From NCBI RefSeq assembly GCF_005869935.1, contig NZ_SZQF01000002.1, positions 1 to 64,000 of the forward strand: a stretch of 64,000 nucleotides of DNA. The letters are read 5' to 3'. The translations under genes and the position numbers were made by a program. The stretch is from Winogradskyella algicola. Lineage in GTDB: Bacteria > Bacteroidota > Bacteroidia > Flavobacteriales > Flavobacteriaceae. Of this stretch, positions 21,029 to 29,466 are shown piece by piece (within the stretch, counting starts at the first letter, position 1; each line of letters opens with the position of its first letter). The notes beneath the pieces are model-generated. The model made no database searches, had not been told where the DNA came from, and was given only the letters and a program-made list of their open reading frames with translations.

Positions 21029-21406
21029 TTACTTAAGCTCAACCTCAGCTCCAGCTTCTTCTAAAGAAGATTTTAAGCCTTCTGCCTCGTCTTTAGAAAC
21101 ACCTTCTTTAACTGTACTTGGTGCATCATCAACTAAACCTTTAGCATCTTTTAATCCTAAACCAGTTAATTCTTTAACTAACTTTACAACTGCTAATTTA
21201 GAAGCACCTGCTGACTTAAGAATTACGTCGAATTCAGTTTGCTCTTCTGCAGCGTCTCCACCAGCAGCAGCTCCACCAGCAGCAACAGCTACAGCTGCAG
21301 CAGCAGGCTCAATACCGTACTCGTCTTTTAATATTGTTGCTAATTCGTTAACTTCTTTTACTGTTAAGTTAACTAATTGTTCTGCGAAATCTTTTAAATC
21401 TGCCAT
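21029..21406 (-). CDS. rplL: 50S ribosomal protein L7/L12
   Basis: A 125-residue stalk protein. It has an N-terminal dimerisation domain (residues ~1-35), an alanine/glycine-rich flexible hinge (~36-53) and a conserved C-terminal domain with [18 protein letters not shown] and [12 protein letters not shown], which recruits translational GTPases. It lies 62 bp downstream of rplJ in the canonical order rplK-rplA-rplJ-rplL-rpoB-rpoC. Length is typical. Confidence 0.97.
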   Translation of the reverse strand: MADLKDFAEQLVNLTVKEVNELATILKDEYGIEPAAAAVAVAAGGAAAGGDAAEEQTEFDVILKSAGASKLAVVKLVKELTGLGLKDAKGLVDDAPSTVKEGVSKDEAEGLKSSLEEAGAEVELK

Positions 21407-21468
21407 TTTCTATTGTTTTAATGTGTGTGTGTTTTTATTTTTATTTCTAAGTGTGTTCTTGTTATAAA

Positions 21469-21990
21469 TTATCCTTCTCTTTCAGATAATGTTTTAACTA
21501 ATCCAGCGATTGTACCACCACCTGATTTAAGTGCTGAGATAACATTCTTAGCAGGTGATTGTAACAATGTAACAATCTCACCAAGTAATTCTTCTCTAGA
21601 CTTAATTTCAACTAATGTATCTAGTAAGTCATCGCCTATGTAAATTGCTTCTTCAATAAAAGCACCTTTTAATAAAGGCTTTTCAGATTTCTTACGAAAT
21701 TCTTTTATAACTTTTGCCGGTGCATTTCCTGTTTCAGAATACATTACAGAAGTATTACCTTTTAGAGTTGTTGGTAAATCACCGAAATCCTTTTCCGATG
21801 CTTCCATCGCTTTCTCTAAAAGCGTATTCTTAACAACAGCTAACTTAATGTTAGATTTGAAACAAGCTCTTCTTAAATTTGAAGTTGTTGCTGCATCTAA
21901 TCCTGAGATATCTGTTAAATAGATATTAGTATTATCTGCTAATTGAGCAGTCAACTCTTCAATTACTACCGATTTTTCTTCTCTTGTCAT
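21469..21990 (-). CDS. rplJ: 50S ribosomal protein L10
   Basis: A 173-residue L10, the anchor of the L7/L12 stalk. The N-terminus MTREEKSVVIEELTAQLAD and the region NLRRACFKSNIKLAVVKNTLLEKA are family signatures. The C-terminal helix that binds L7/L12 is present. It follows rplA by 19 bp. By analogy with other bacteria, L10 may autoregulate translation through its leader, but no recognisable leader structure was confirmed. Confidence 0.97.
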   Translation of the reverse strand: MTREEKSVVIEELTAQLADNTNIYLTDISGLDAATTSNLRRACFKSNIKLAVVKNTLLEKAMEASEKDFGDLPTTLKGNTSVMYSETGNAPAKVIKEFRKKSEKPLLKGAFIEEAIYIGDDLLDTLVEIKSREELLGEIVTLLQSPAKNVISALKSGGGTIAGLVKTLSEREG

Positions 21991-22009
21991 AATATTCTAA
22001 GTTTAACTA

Positions 22010-22699
22010 CTATCCTATTTTTGTCTCTATTGCGATACTTGGACTCATAGTACTAGACATGTAAATACTTTTCATGTAAGTACCTTTAGCTGCAGTTGGT
22101 TTTAACTTCATTAAAGTGGTTAACAGCTCATTTGCATTACCAACTAATTTTTCAGCGCTAAAAGACGCTTTTCCTATTGGTGCATGTACGATACCTGTTT
22201 TATCTACTTTAAAGTCAATTTTACCAGCTTTCACTTCACTAACAGCTTTTCCTATATCCATAGTTACTGTTCCTGTTTTAGGGTTTGGCATAAGACCTCT
22301 TGGCCCTAATACTCTACCTAATGGTCCTAACTTACCCATAACACTTGGCATTGTAACGATAACGTCTACATCTGTCCAACCGTCTTTAATTTTTTGTAAG
22401 TATTCATCTAATCCAACATAATCAGCACCAGCTTCTTTAGCTTCTGCTTCTTTGTCTGGAGTAACTAATGCAAGAACCTTCATATCTTTACCTGTACCAT
22501 GTGGTAGAGAAACTACACCACGAACCATTTGATTGGCTTTACGTGGATCTACACCTAATCTAACTGCTAAATCTACTGAAGCATCAAACTTAGTGTATGT
22601 GATTTCTTTTAGTAAAGCTGAAGCTTCTTCTAAAGAGTAAAGTTTGTTTTTATCAACTTTAGCTCTTGCTTCCTTTTGCTTTCTTGTTAATCTTGCCAT
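22010..22699 (-). CDS. rplA: 50S ribosomal protein L1
   Basis: A 229-residue L1 when started at ATG 22699 ([18 protein letters not shown]), which matches the family length and N-terminus. A longer frame begins at 22768, but its extra 23 residues overlap the end of rplK and have no L1 character. The motif [15 protein letters not shown], an L1 signature, is present. The start lies 10 bp after the rplK stop, indicating translational coupling. Confidence 0.97.
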   Translation of the reverse strand: MARLTRKQKEARAKVDKNKLYSLEEASALLKEITYTKFDASVDLAVRLGVDPRKANQMVRGVVSLPHGTGKDMKVLALVTPDKEAEAKEAGADYVGLDEYLQKIKDGWTDVDVIVTMPSVMGKLGPLGRVLGPRGLMPNPKTGTVTMDIGKAVSEVKAGKIDFKVDKTGIVHAPIGKASFSAEKLVGNANELLTTLMKLKPTAAKGTYMKSIYMSSTMSPSIAIETKIG

Positions 22700-22709
22700 T
22701 TGTAAAAAT

Positions 22710-23150
22710 TTAGTTTGGAGCTTCACCTCCTTTAACAGTGATACCCATCGATCTTGCAGTACCAGCAACCATTTTCATAGCTGATCCGATTTCGAATGCA
22801 TTTAAATCTTGCATTTTATCTTCTGCAATTGTTCTAACTTGATCCCAAGTTACTTTTGCTACTTTGCGTCGGTTAGGTTCTCCAGATCCTTTCTTTACTT
22901 TGGCCGCTTCTAATAATTGTACTGCAGCTGGTGGTGTTTTGATTACAAATTCAAAAGATTTGTCTTTGTAAACAGATATTACCACAGGTAATACTTTACC
23001 TGGCTTATCTTGAGTTCTAGCATTAAACTGCTTACAGAACTCCATGATATTAACTCCAGCGGCACCTAAAGCGGGTCCAACCGGTGGCGATGGATTCGCA
23101 GCACCTCCCCGAACTTGTAACTTAACTACTTTGTCTAGTTCTTTTGCCAT
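22710..23150 (-). CDS. rplK: 50S ribosomal protein L11
   Basis: A 146-residue L11 with the proline-rich N-terminal signature [11 protein letters not shown] and the C-terminal RNA-binding domain ([18 protein letters not shown]). It binds 23S rRNA in the GTPase-associated centre. It follows nusG by 69 bp and precedes rplA by 10 bp. Confidence 0.97.
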   Translation of the reverse strand: MAKELDKVVKLQVRGGAANPSPPVGPALGAAGVNIMEFCKQFNARTQDKPGKVLPVVISVYKDKSFEFVIKTPPAAVQLLEAAKVKKGSGEPNRRKVAKVTWDQVRTIAEDKMQDLNAFEIGSAMKMVAGTARSMGITVKGGEAPN

Positions 23151-23219
23151 TTTTTAAAATTTAGTGCGTCTTGTCTATGTTGGAAGCTAAGACTAACGCT
23201 ATCTTTATTGTAACAATTA

Positions 23220-23765
23220 TTATAACTTTTCAACTTGCATATAACTTAATTCTAATGGTGTCTTTCTTCCAAAGATTTTAACCATTACCTCAAGCTTACG
23301 CTTTTCTTCAAAAATTTTCTCGATAGTACCATCAAAACCATTGAATGGCCCATCTATAACTTTTACAGTCTCACCTTTTGTAAATGGAATTGCAATATTA
23401 GCATCTGCCTCAATTGCCAATTCATCAACTTTACCTAACATTCTGTTAACTTCAGACTGCCTTAATGGCACAGGATCACCACCTTTTGTTTCACCTAAAA
23501 AACCAATAACGTTAGTAATTGATTTTATAATGTGAGGAATTTCACCACTTAAGTTAGCCTGTATCATTATATATCCTGGAAAATAAACCTTCTCTTTGTT
23601 TATTTTCTTACCGTTACGGATTTGAATAACTTTTTCAGTAGGGACTAAAACTTGATCTACATAATCTTCTAAGCCTAATCTTGCGATTTCATTTTCTATG
23701 TAGGTCTTAATTTTATTTTCCTGACCGCTTACTGCCCTAACAACATACCATTTTTTATCTGACAT
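23220..23765 (-). CDS. nusG: Transcription termination/antitermination factor NusG
   Basis: A 181-residue NusG. The NGN domain opens with KWYVVRAVSGQENKIKTYIE. The C-terminal KOW domain contains KGETVKVIDGPFNGFDGTI. It follows secE by 17 bp in the conserved secE-nusG-rplKA order. It couples RNA polymerase to the ribosome and Rho. Confidence 0.97.
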   Translation of the reverse strand: MSDKKWYVVRAVSGQENKIKTYIENEIARLGLEDYVDQVLVPTEKVIQIRNGKKINKEKVYFPGYIMIQANLSGEIPHIIKSITNVIGFLGETKGGDPVPLRQSEVNRMLGKVDELAIEADANIAIPFTKGETVKVIDGPFNGFDGTIEKIFEEKRKLEVMVKIFGRKTPLELSYMQVEKL

Positions 23766-23782
23766 CTCCCTTTATGTATTTG

Positions 23783-23977
23783 TTAGTTTAATAAATCGAA
23801 ATATACTCTTACTGCTTTACTAAAAACAGTGTCAACACCCCAAATGGCTAAAGAAAAAATAATTGAAAACACTGCTACGATTACAGTTAATCTTTGAGCT
23901 TCTGCCCAAGGCGTCCAAGACACATTGTTTTTTAACTCTTCGAATGATTCCTTTATATATGTTATTAATCCTGCCAT
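23783..23977 (-). CDS. secE: Preprotein translocase subunit SecE
   Basis: A 64-residue short-form SecE with one transmembrane helix (about residues 29-52). It is preceded by the conserved amphipathic segment ESFEELKNNVSWTPW, in which the W-P pair is a SecE hallmark. It forms the SecYEG channel. It lies between tRNA-Trp and nusG, the classical location. Confidence 0.93.
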   Translation of the reverse strand: MAGLITYIKESFEELKNNVSWTPWAEAQRLTVIVAVFSIIFSLAIWGVDTVFSKAVRVYFDLLN

Positions 23978-24022
23978 TTGTATATTATTTAAAGGTTACT
24001 TTTAACCTGTTATCTAATTTTG

Positions 24023-24095
24023 CACGGGTTGAGAGACTCGAACTCCCGACACCTGGTTTTGGAGACCAGTGCTCTACCAACTGAGCTAAACCCGT
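24023..24095 (-). tRNA. tRNA-Trp (anticodon CCA)
   Basis: A 73-nt cloverleaf. Acceptor ACGGGTT pairs with AACCCGT; discriminator G. The anticodon arm CTGGT-CTCCAAA-ACCAG places CCA at positions 34-36. T loop GTTCGAG is present. CCA is not encoded at the 3' end. It lies between tuf and secE. Confidence 0.95.
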
Positions 24096-24106
24096 AAACA
24101 ATAATC

Positions 24107-24134
24107 AAGGCATCCTGAAATATCAGGACACCTT
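24107..24134 (-). other. Stem-loop between tuf and tRNA-Trp
   Basis: TCCTGA and TCAGGA are paired around AATA, extended by AAGG/CCTT outside two mismatches. No U tract follows on the minus strand, so it is more likely a processing or partial attenuation structure than a terminator. Confidence 0.5.
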
Positions 24135-24159
24135 AATTAATTTATTTTAACTATTTTGT

Positions 24160-25347
24160 TTAGTCTAAAATTTCAGTTACCTGACCAGCACCAACTGTTC
24201 TACCACCTTCACGGATAGCGAAACGTAAACCTACGTTCATCGCAATTGGTTGAATTAACTCAACAGTAATAGTTAAATTATCACCAGGCATTACCATCTC
24301 AACACCATCTGGAAGAGAAATGTTTCCAGTTACGTCAGTTGTACGTACGTAGAACTGAGGACGGTAGTTATTGTGGAATGGTGTGTGACGCCCACCTTCT
24401 TCTTTCTTAAGGATATAAACCTCAGCTTTGAATTTTTGGTGAGGAGTTACAGAACCAGGCTTAACGATTACCATACCTCTAGAGATTTGAGTTTTTTCAA
24501 TACCTCTTAATAAGATACCAGCGTTATCACCAGCTTCACCTCTATCTAAGATTTGACGGAACATTTCGATACCAGTAATAGTAGATGTTAATTTCTCAGC
24601 ACCCATACCAATAATCTCAACAGGGTCACCTGTATTAGCTACACCAGTTTCAATACGACCAGTTGCTACAGTACCACGACCAGTAATTGAGAATACATCT
24701 TCGATTGGCATTAAGAAAGGCTTGTCCATATCACGTACCGGCTCTTCAATCCAGCTATCACAAGCTTCCATTAATTCCATTACAGTATCAACCCACTTTT
24801 GCTCACCGTTTAATGCACCTAATGCAGAACCAGCGATTACAGGACCATTATCACCATCATACTCGTAGAAAGATAATAAATCTCTGATTTCCATTTCTAC
24901 TAATTCTAATAACTCTTCATCATCAACCATATCCACTTTGTTCATGAATACTACGATGCGAGGAATACCTACCTGACGACCAAGTAAAATATGCTCACGA
25001 GTTTGTGGCATTGGACCATCTGTTGCAGCAACAACTAAAATAGCACCATCCATTTGAGCAGCACCAGTAACCATGTTCTTTACGTAATCCGCGTGACCTG
25101 GACAGTCAACGTGGGCATAGTGACGGTTTGCTGTTTGATATTCTACGTGAGAAGTATTAATTGTGATACCTCTTTCTTTTTCTTCTGGTGCATTATCGAT
25201 TTGATCGAATGCTCTTGCTTCAGATAAACCTGCATCAGCTAATACTTTAGTAATAGCAGCAGTTAAAGTTGTTTTACCGTGATCTACGTGTCCAATAGTA
25301 CCTATATTTAAGTGTGGTTTTGAACGATCGAAAGTTGCCTTTGCCAT
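24160..25347 (-). CDS. tuf: Elongation factor Tu
   Basis: A 395-residue EF-Tu, which delivers aminoacyl-tRNA to the ribosome. The P loop GHVDHGKT is at residues 19-26. DCPGHADYV (G3) and NKVD (G4) follow, and domains II and III are intact ([19 protein letters not shown]). It lies within a tRNA cluster: four tRNA genes upstream and tRNA-Trp downstream, an arrangement also known from the E. coli tufB locus. Confidence 0.98.
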   Translation of the reverse strand: MAKATFDRSKPHLNIGTIGHVDHGKTTLTAAITKVLADAGLSEARAFDQIDNAPEEKERGITINTSHVEYQTANRHYAHVDCPGHADYVKNMVTGAAQMDGAILVVAATDGPMPQTREHILLGRQVGIPRIVVFMNKVDMVDDEELLELVEMEIRDLLSFYEYDGDNGPVIAGSALGALNGEQKWVDTVMELMEACDSWIEEPVRDMDKPFLMPIEDVFSITGRGTVATGRIETGVANTGDPVEIIGMGAEKLTSTITGIEMFRQILDRGEAGDNAGILLRGIEKTQISRGMVIVKPGSVTPHQKFKAEVYILKKEEGGRHTPFHNNYRPQFYVRTTDVTGNISLPDGVEMVMPGDNLTITVELIQPIAMNVGLRFAIREGGRTVGAGQVTEILD

Positions 25348-25415
25348 GTTTAATTTATTTAATCTTATTTAATATTAGTGTTCAATTGCTATTCTAAGTT
25401 TCTCTTAGAAAAAAG

Positions 25416-25487
25416 AGCCAATGACGAGATTTGAACTCGTGACCTCTTCCTTACCAAGGAAACGCTCTACCCCTGAGCTACACCGGC
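25416..25487 (-). tRNA. tRNA-Thr (anticodon GGT)
   Basis: A 72-nt cloverleaf. Acceptor GCCGGTG pairs with CATTGGC (G-U pairs allowed). The anticodon arm TTTCC-TTGGTAA-GGAAG gives anticodon GGT. No encoded CCA. It lies just upstream of tuf. Confidence 0.95.
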
Positions 25488-25518
25488 GTAAAGTGTTTAA
25501 CATCTCTATTTTTGAGAC

Positions 25519-25538
25519 ACCTGCCTTCGCAGGTTTTT
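25519..25538 (+). other. Hairpin plus T run in the tRNA-Gly/tRNA-Thr spacer
   Basis: ACCTGC and GCAGGT pair around CTTC, followed by seven T on the plus strand. It has terminator form only for plus-strand transcription, opposite to the tRNA operon. It may stop antisense transcription or act as a processing hairpin. Confidence 0.5.
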
Positions 25539-25541
25539 TTG

Positions 25542-25614
25542 AGCGGGAGACCGGGTTCGAACCGGCGACATTCAGCTTGGAAGGCTGACGCTCTACCAAC
25601 TGAGCTACTCCCGC
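25542..25614 (-). tRNA. tRNA-Gly (anticodon TCC)
   Basis: A 73-nt cloverleaf with acceptor GCGGGAG/CTCCCGC. The anticodon arm TCAGC-CTTCCAA-GCTGA gives TCC. T loop GTTCGAA is present and no CCA is encoded. Confidence 0.95.
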
Positions 25615-25689
25615 TTTCAATAATTAAGCTTCCTTAATTAGTGGTTTCAATATTTCAAAACAATCAAAAAATTGTTTGATTGAAAAAAG

Positions 25690-25772
25690 TGGGGAGAGCA
25701 GGATTCGAACCTGCGAAGTCGAAAGACAACGGAGTTACAGTCCGTCCCATTTGGCCGCTCTGGAATCTCCCC
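25690..25772 (-). tRNA. tRNA-Tyr (anticodon GTA)
   Basis: An 83-nt class II tRNA with a long variable arm. Acceptor GGGGAGA/TCTCCCC, discriminator A. The anticodon arm ACGGA-CTGTAAC-TCCGT gives GTA. No encoded CCA. Confidence 0.95.
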
Positions 25773-25825
25773 TTATTCATTTCAAAATTTCAATTCAAAA
25801 ACACATGCAATTTTGTGTTTTTTAG

Positions 25826-25899
25826 AGCCGATAGAGGGACTCGAACCCACGACCTGCTGATTACAAATCAGCTGCTCTAGCCAGCTGAGCTATATCGGC
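25826..25899 (-). tRNA. tRNA-Thr (anticodon TGT)
   Basis: A 74-nt cloverleaf with acceptor GCCGATA/TATCGGC. The anticodon arm GCTGA-TTTGTAA-TCAGC gives TGT. It is the first gene after the operon promoter. Confidence 0.95.
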
Positions 25900-25934
25900 T
25901 TTTTGAGTACTTTTTCTCAACAATTTCTTGCCAT

Positions 25935-25958
25935 AAAAAAGCCCGCTATTTCTAACGG
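25935..25958 (-). terminator. Hairpin plus U tract just downstream of the tRNA operon promoter
   Basis: On the minus strand CCGTTA and TAGCGG pair around GAAA (25958-25943), followed by GC and six T (25940-25935). This is terminator-like and could end hpf transcription. It begins within a few bases of the expected start site of the tRNA promoter. Confidence 0.6.
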
Positions 25959-25962
25959 ACTG

Positions 25963-25992
25963 CAAATGTAGTATTTTATTTTTTTATTCAAA
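25963..25992 (-). promoter_or_regulatory. Promoter of the tRNA-tuf-secE-nusG-rib-rpo operon
   Basis: TTTG (25992-25989), an 18-bp spacer and TACATTTG (25970-25963) fit both Bacteroidota promoter elements exactly. The first tRNA starts 64 bp downstream. Confidence 0.75.
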
Positions 25993-26009
25993 ACATTTTG
26001 TCAAAAATT

Positions 26010-26318
26010 TTATGCTTTTGTTCTTGCTCTTAATTTTTGCTTTCGTTTTTTGATTTGCCTCTCTAATGATGATATTGCTATATCAGCACCTTCCTCGAAG
26101 GTTTTACATTGTTTTTTAACTACAAAACTATCACCTGGAACGCGTACTTTAGCTTCAAAAACTTTGTTTTCTTTATCGCTAGTATTTTCAACCTTCAAAT
26201 AAACATCAGACTGAATTATTTTATCATAAAATAAATCTAGTTTATCCATTCTCTTCTGAATGAAATCAATCAACTTTCTGTCTGCTGTGAAATTAACGGA
26301 TTGGGTGTTTACTTTCAT
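26010..26318 (-). CDS. hpf: Ribosome hibernation-promoting factor, short HPF/YfiA type
   Basis: A 102-residue protein of the HPF/RaiA family. It opens MKVNTQSVNFTADRKLIDFI and shows FEAKVRVPGD and the C-terminal basic helix QIKKRKQKLRAR. It is the short type, lacking the C-terminal domain of long HPF. Family knowledge: it binds the 30S decoding region and silences ribosomes in stationary phase. It lies 78 bp downstream of the XerC-type gene and directly upstream of the translation operon. Confidence 0.9.
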   Translation of the reverse strand: MKVNTQSVNFTADRKLIDFIQKRMDKLDLFYDKIIQSDVYLKVENTSDKENKVFEAKVRVPGDSFVVKKQCKTFEEGADIAISSLERQIKKRKQKLRARTKA

Positions 26319-26396
26319 ACACTACTTTTTAAGTTAAACATTTTGTATCGAATAAAATTCGTTATTCAATACTTGATTTGATGTTAAGTTGAGTTC

Positions 26397-27287
26397 TTAA
26401 CGTTTATTTCTTGGGTGTGTTTTAGCATACACTTTTTTTAGTTCAGATATACTGTTGTGCGTATATACTTGTGTTGCAGCTAAACTGGTATGTCCAAGAA
26501 GTTCTTTTACTGCATTTAAATCTGCTCCCTCATTTAATAAATGTGTTGCAAATGAGTGCCTTAGTACATGCGGACTGCATTTGGCTTTTGAGGATGCTAT
26601 ACTAAAGTACTTATTTATTATTCTATAAACAAGCATTTCGTAAATCTTAACACCCTTTTTTGTTAAAAACAAATATTCTTTATCTGCTACCTCAGGTAAA
26701 CTAATTCTATACTTTAAATATGTATCAAAAGATTTCACTAAAGAACTAAGTAATGGAACATAACGTTCTTTATTTCTTTTCCCAAGGACTTTTATCTGCT
26801 TTTTACCCATATCTATATCAGATAGCTTCATATTAACAAGTTCTATTCTTCTAATACCAGTAGCATAAAACAGCTCTATAATTAGTTGATTTCTCGCGCT
26901 TTCAAAATCTACTACTTCGATAGAATTTTCTAAAACCTTTTTCAGTTCTTGTTCAGAAAAAGGTAATTGCACTTTCTTACCCACTTTTAAAGCTTTATGC
27001 TTTCTTAAAGGGTTAGTTTCTATTTGCTGAGATTTTTGTAAAAACTTATAGTATGAATTAAGTGAAGATACTTTTCTATTAATCGTTCTATTTGAAATAC
27101 CACTGTTTACCAACTCAACAATCCATTGCCTGATTTCTGAATAATCTACTTTTTCAATGGGCTCTGAATCGTGATTTTTATCTAAAAACTCTTGAAACAC
27201 CTCTAGGTCTCTAAGGTATGCCAACACGGTATGCTTAGAGTAATTCTTTTCTAATGCTAAATATTCTGAAAATGCTTTTAGGCTCAT
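26397..27287 (-). CDS. xerC: Tyrosine recombinase XerC-type
   Basis: A 296-residue tyrosine recombinase, the normal XerC/XerD length. The N-terminal SAM-like core-binding domain spans ~1-85. Catalytic residues are all visible: R146 (TGIRRIE), K170 (LGKRNKER), H240 and R243 (PHVLRH), H266 (LLGHTS) and nucleophile Y275 (TQVYTH). No excisionase or phage genes adjoin it, and its setting next to hpf is a conserved chromosomal one, so chromosome dimer resolution is more likely than mobile-element integration. Whether it is the XerC or XerD partner cannot be settled from this window. Confidence 0.88.
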   Translation of the reverse strand: MSLKAFSEYLALEKNYSKHTVLAYLRDLEVFQEFLDKNHDSEPIEKVDYSEIRQWIVELVNSGISNRTINRKVSSLNSYYKFLQKSQQIETNPLRKHKALKVGKKVQLPFSEQELKKVLENSIEVVDFESARNQLIIELFYATGIRRIELVNMKLSDIDMGKKQIKVLGKRNKERYVPLLSSLVKSFDTYLKYRISLPEVADKEYLFLTKKGVKIYEMLVYRIINKYFSIASSKAKCSPHVLRHSFATHLLNEGADLNAVKELLGHTSLAATQVYTHNSISELKKVYAKTHPRNKR

Positions 27288-27348
27288 TTCTTAGTTCTAG
27301 AATTTTAAATATAGCTTTTTTACTTTGTATAAATTATTTACAAATAAA

Positions 27349-27373
27349 AAAATCCTGCTTTTAGCAGGATTTT
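27349..27373 (-). terminator. Intrinsic terminator after the acyl-CoA dehydrogenase gene
   Basis: AAAATCCTGC (27349-27358) and GCAGGATTTT (27364-27373) pair around TTTTA. The minus-strand tail is a T run. It lies 22 bp after the stop. Confidence 0.8.
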
Positions 27374-27394
27374 GAATGATTCTAATATTAAATT

Positions 27395-28561
27395 TTAAGT
27401 TGCAGGTTTATATGACTTTTTATCAATAATAATCTTAGAGAGGATTTCTTTTAAAATCTCTGAGGTACCACCACCTATAGGACCCAGACGACTATCTCTA
27501 AACATTCTTGCCAGCGGATATTCTTCCATGTATCCATAACCACCTAAAAACTGCAGACAGTTGTAAGCCACTTCATCAGCCATTTTAGTAGATTTTAACT
27601 TAGAAATTGTTGCTTCTTCTACAACATATTCTCCTTTATCTAATCTATCTGCGACCATATAATTGTAGTATTTGCACAATTGCATGTCTGCATGCATATC
27701 CACATATCTATGACGCAAGGCCTGGTATTTATCTAAAGATTGCCCAAAAGTTGTTCTTTCAGACATATATTGTAATGTGTACTCTAAGGCATATTCTGCT
27801 CTAGCATGCGCATTTATTCCCATTATGAGTCTTTCTAAAGCGAAATGCTGCATTATGTATGCAAAACCTTTACCCTCTTCTCCCATTAATTGATTAGCTG
27901 GAACCTTGACATTATCAAAGGCTATCTCACCTGTATCAGATGCTCGCCAGCCTAACTTATCTAGTTTAGTAGCCGTTACACCTTTGGATTTGCTATCTAC
28001 AACAAATATACTGATACCCTTATTACCTAGTTCTGGGTTAGTCTTTGCTGCAACTACCATGTAGTCACTGTAAACACCATTGGTAATAAATGTTTTAGAT
28101 CCATTTAAAATATAATGGTCACCTTCCTTAATAGCTGTAGTTCTCATACCAGCAACATCACTACCTCCAAATGGCTCCGTAACGCAAAGACAGCCAATCA
28201 TATCTCCAGTAATACTATCAGCAAGATATTTTGATTTTATAGCTTCATCTCCTTCGGCATTAAGATGTGTCATAGCTAAATAAGCATGAGCCCAAATTGC
28301 AGCGGCAAATCCACCCGAATTGATTCGCTGCAGTTCCTCTAAAAGAATTACAGTATAAAACAAGTCTAAATCTAATCCACCATATTCTTCAGGATAGGCT
28401 AAACCAAAATAGCCCATATCACCAAATTTCTTCCAAATAAAGCGTTCAATAGTACCTGTTTCTTCCCACTTTTCAATATGAGGCACAACTTCTTTTTGCA
28501 AAAAATCTCTTAGGCTTTCTCTAAATAAATTGTGCTCTTCGGTGAAGTATATATTTGACAT
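27395..28561 (-). CDS. Acyl-CoA dehydrogenase
   Basis: A 388-residue flavoprotein of the acyl-CoA dehydrogenase family. The N-terminal helical domain ends with LAYPEEYGGL. The FAD-binding beta domain has CVTEPFGGSD and FITNG. The C-terminal helical domain has ALERL, QALRH and the signature FLGGYGYMEEYPL with a terminal GGTSEI. It should catalyse alpha,beta-dehydrogenation of an acyl-CoA with electron transfer to ETF; chain-length preference cannot be told. It lies 15 bp downstream of the HhH protein gene, but a good -7 box within that gene's 3' end suggests an own promoter. It ends at an intrinsic terminator. Confidence 0.93.
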   Translation of the reverse strand: MSNIYFTEEHNLFRESLRDFLQKEVVPHIEKWEETGTIERFIWKKFGDMGYFGLAYPEEYGGLDLDLFYTVILLEELQRINSGGFAAAIWAHAYLAMTHLNAEGDEAIKSKYLADSITGDMIGCLCVTEPFGGSDVAGMRTTAIKEGDHYILNGSKTFITNGVYSDYMVVAAKTNPELGNKGISIFVVDSKSKGVTATKLDKLGWRASDTGEIAFDNVKVPANQLMGEEGKGFAYIMQHFALERLIMGINAHARAEYALEYTLQYMSERTTFGQSLDKYQALRHRYVDMHADMQLCKYYNYMVADRLDKGEYVVEEATISKLKSTKMADEVAYNCLQFLGGYGYMEEYPLARMFRDSRLGPIGGGTSEILKEILSKIIIDKKSYKPAT

Positions 28562-28576
28562 AAATTATGTTTTTCT

Positions 28577-29449
28577 TTACAATCGCAAATATAATTTAAT
28601 TATCTCTAATTTTTTAATAGGAAAATCTTCAATTTTTGTTAATTCTTCAAAAGATTTGAAACCTTCCCTGAGGGTTCTTTCTTCTATAATATTATTTGCC
28701 ACTTCATAATCTATATACTTAATCAATACAAGTTCGTCTCTTGTCGCAGAATTAATATTAATGGTTTGTATTGCTCTTGGGGTTTTTACAGTAAAGCCTT
28801 CTCTTATCCTTTCTATTACCTCAGGCATTAATCCGTAAACTTCAGATAATTCCACATCTGCTATAAAACCACCAAATTTAGTTCTATACTTAATAATACG
28901 GTCTGAAAGTTTCTCACCGACTCCGTAAACTTTTTGGAGCTGGTTAGCTGTTGCTATATTTAAATCTACTTTCTGATTAAACGTTTTCGGCTTATTATTC
29001 TTGGCAAACGAATTATTATAGCTATTTGAATTTGGCTTGGGACTGGTAACCCATTCTGGAAATTTAAAATAAGGTGAAATTTTATTCAGTATTGAATCTG
29101 AGACTTTTGTCACCTGTTGAAACTGGTTAGCTGAATTTATCCATTGATTACTTTCTCTAAATCGATGAAGTCTATCAATCTCTTCATTCGTCATACCTAA
29201 CGTGTACCCCTTATAATCGGTGATATAGTTTGGGTTGAATGGATAGATCTTTGGTTTGTGGTTCTCAACTTCTATCAACCGTAATGAATCCAATTCTTTT
29301 CTAAAAGCATTTATTTCTTTAGTGTCTGAATGAAATGTATCATCTGAAAAATCTATAAAAGCAAAAATACATTGTAAAGCAATGATAATTATGAATAATA
29401 AAAAAATCCCATTCCGTTGTTGATTAGAAAACTGGAAATGGGATTTCAT
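28577..29449 (-). CDS. Membrane-anchored helix-hairpin-helix (ComEA-like) protein
   Basis: A 290-residue protein with one N-terminal transmembrane helix (about residues 14-32), then a periplasmic linker. Two or three helix-hairpin-helix modules follow: a degenerate one near residues 110-145, then NIATANQLQKVYGVGEKLSDR and ININSATRDELVLIKYID. ComEA-type HhH domains bind DNA without sequence specificity, in some bacteria during DNA uptake. The longer, multi-HhH form seen here is common in Bacteroidota and its role is unproven. It is 17 bp downstream of the symporter gene and probably co-transcribed. Confidence 0.8.
   Translation of the reverse strand: MKSHFQFSNQQRNGIFLLFIIIIALQCIFAFIDFSDDTFHSDTKEINAFRKELDSLRLIEVENHKPKIYPFNPNYITDYKGYTLGMTNEEIDRLHRFRESNQWINSANQFQQVTKVSDSILNKISPYFKFPEWVTSPKPNSNSYNNSFAKNNKPKTFNQKVDLNIATANQLQKVYGVGEKLSDRIIKYRTKFGGFIADVELSEVYGLMPEVIERIREGFTVKTPRAIQTININSATRDELVLIKYIDYEVANNIIEERTLREGFKSFEELTKIEDFPIKKLEIIKLYLRL
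28586..28593 (-). promoter_or_regulatory. Possible acyl-CoA dehydrogenase promoter (-7 box)
   Basis: TATATTTG on the minus strand, 25 bp upstream of the ATG and inside the 3' end of the preceding gene. No clear -33 TTTG at the right distance. Confidence 0.35.
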
Positions 29450-29466
29450 ATTTTTATGTATTTATT

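Noticed and set aside
22700-22768. N-terminal extension of L1
   Set aside because: Overlaps rplK in another frame; the ATG at 22699 gives the canonical L1 length and N-terminus.
25405-25880. Small frames of 66-71 codons over the tRNA cluster
   Set aside because: They translate tRNA genes on either strand; the cloverleaf structures explain the sequence.
26397-27287. Reading the tyrosine recombinase as part of an integrated phage or island
   Set aside because: Neighbours are housekeeping genes, no att repeats or cargo are visible beside it, and length and motifs fit a chromosomal XerC/D.
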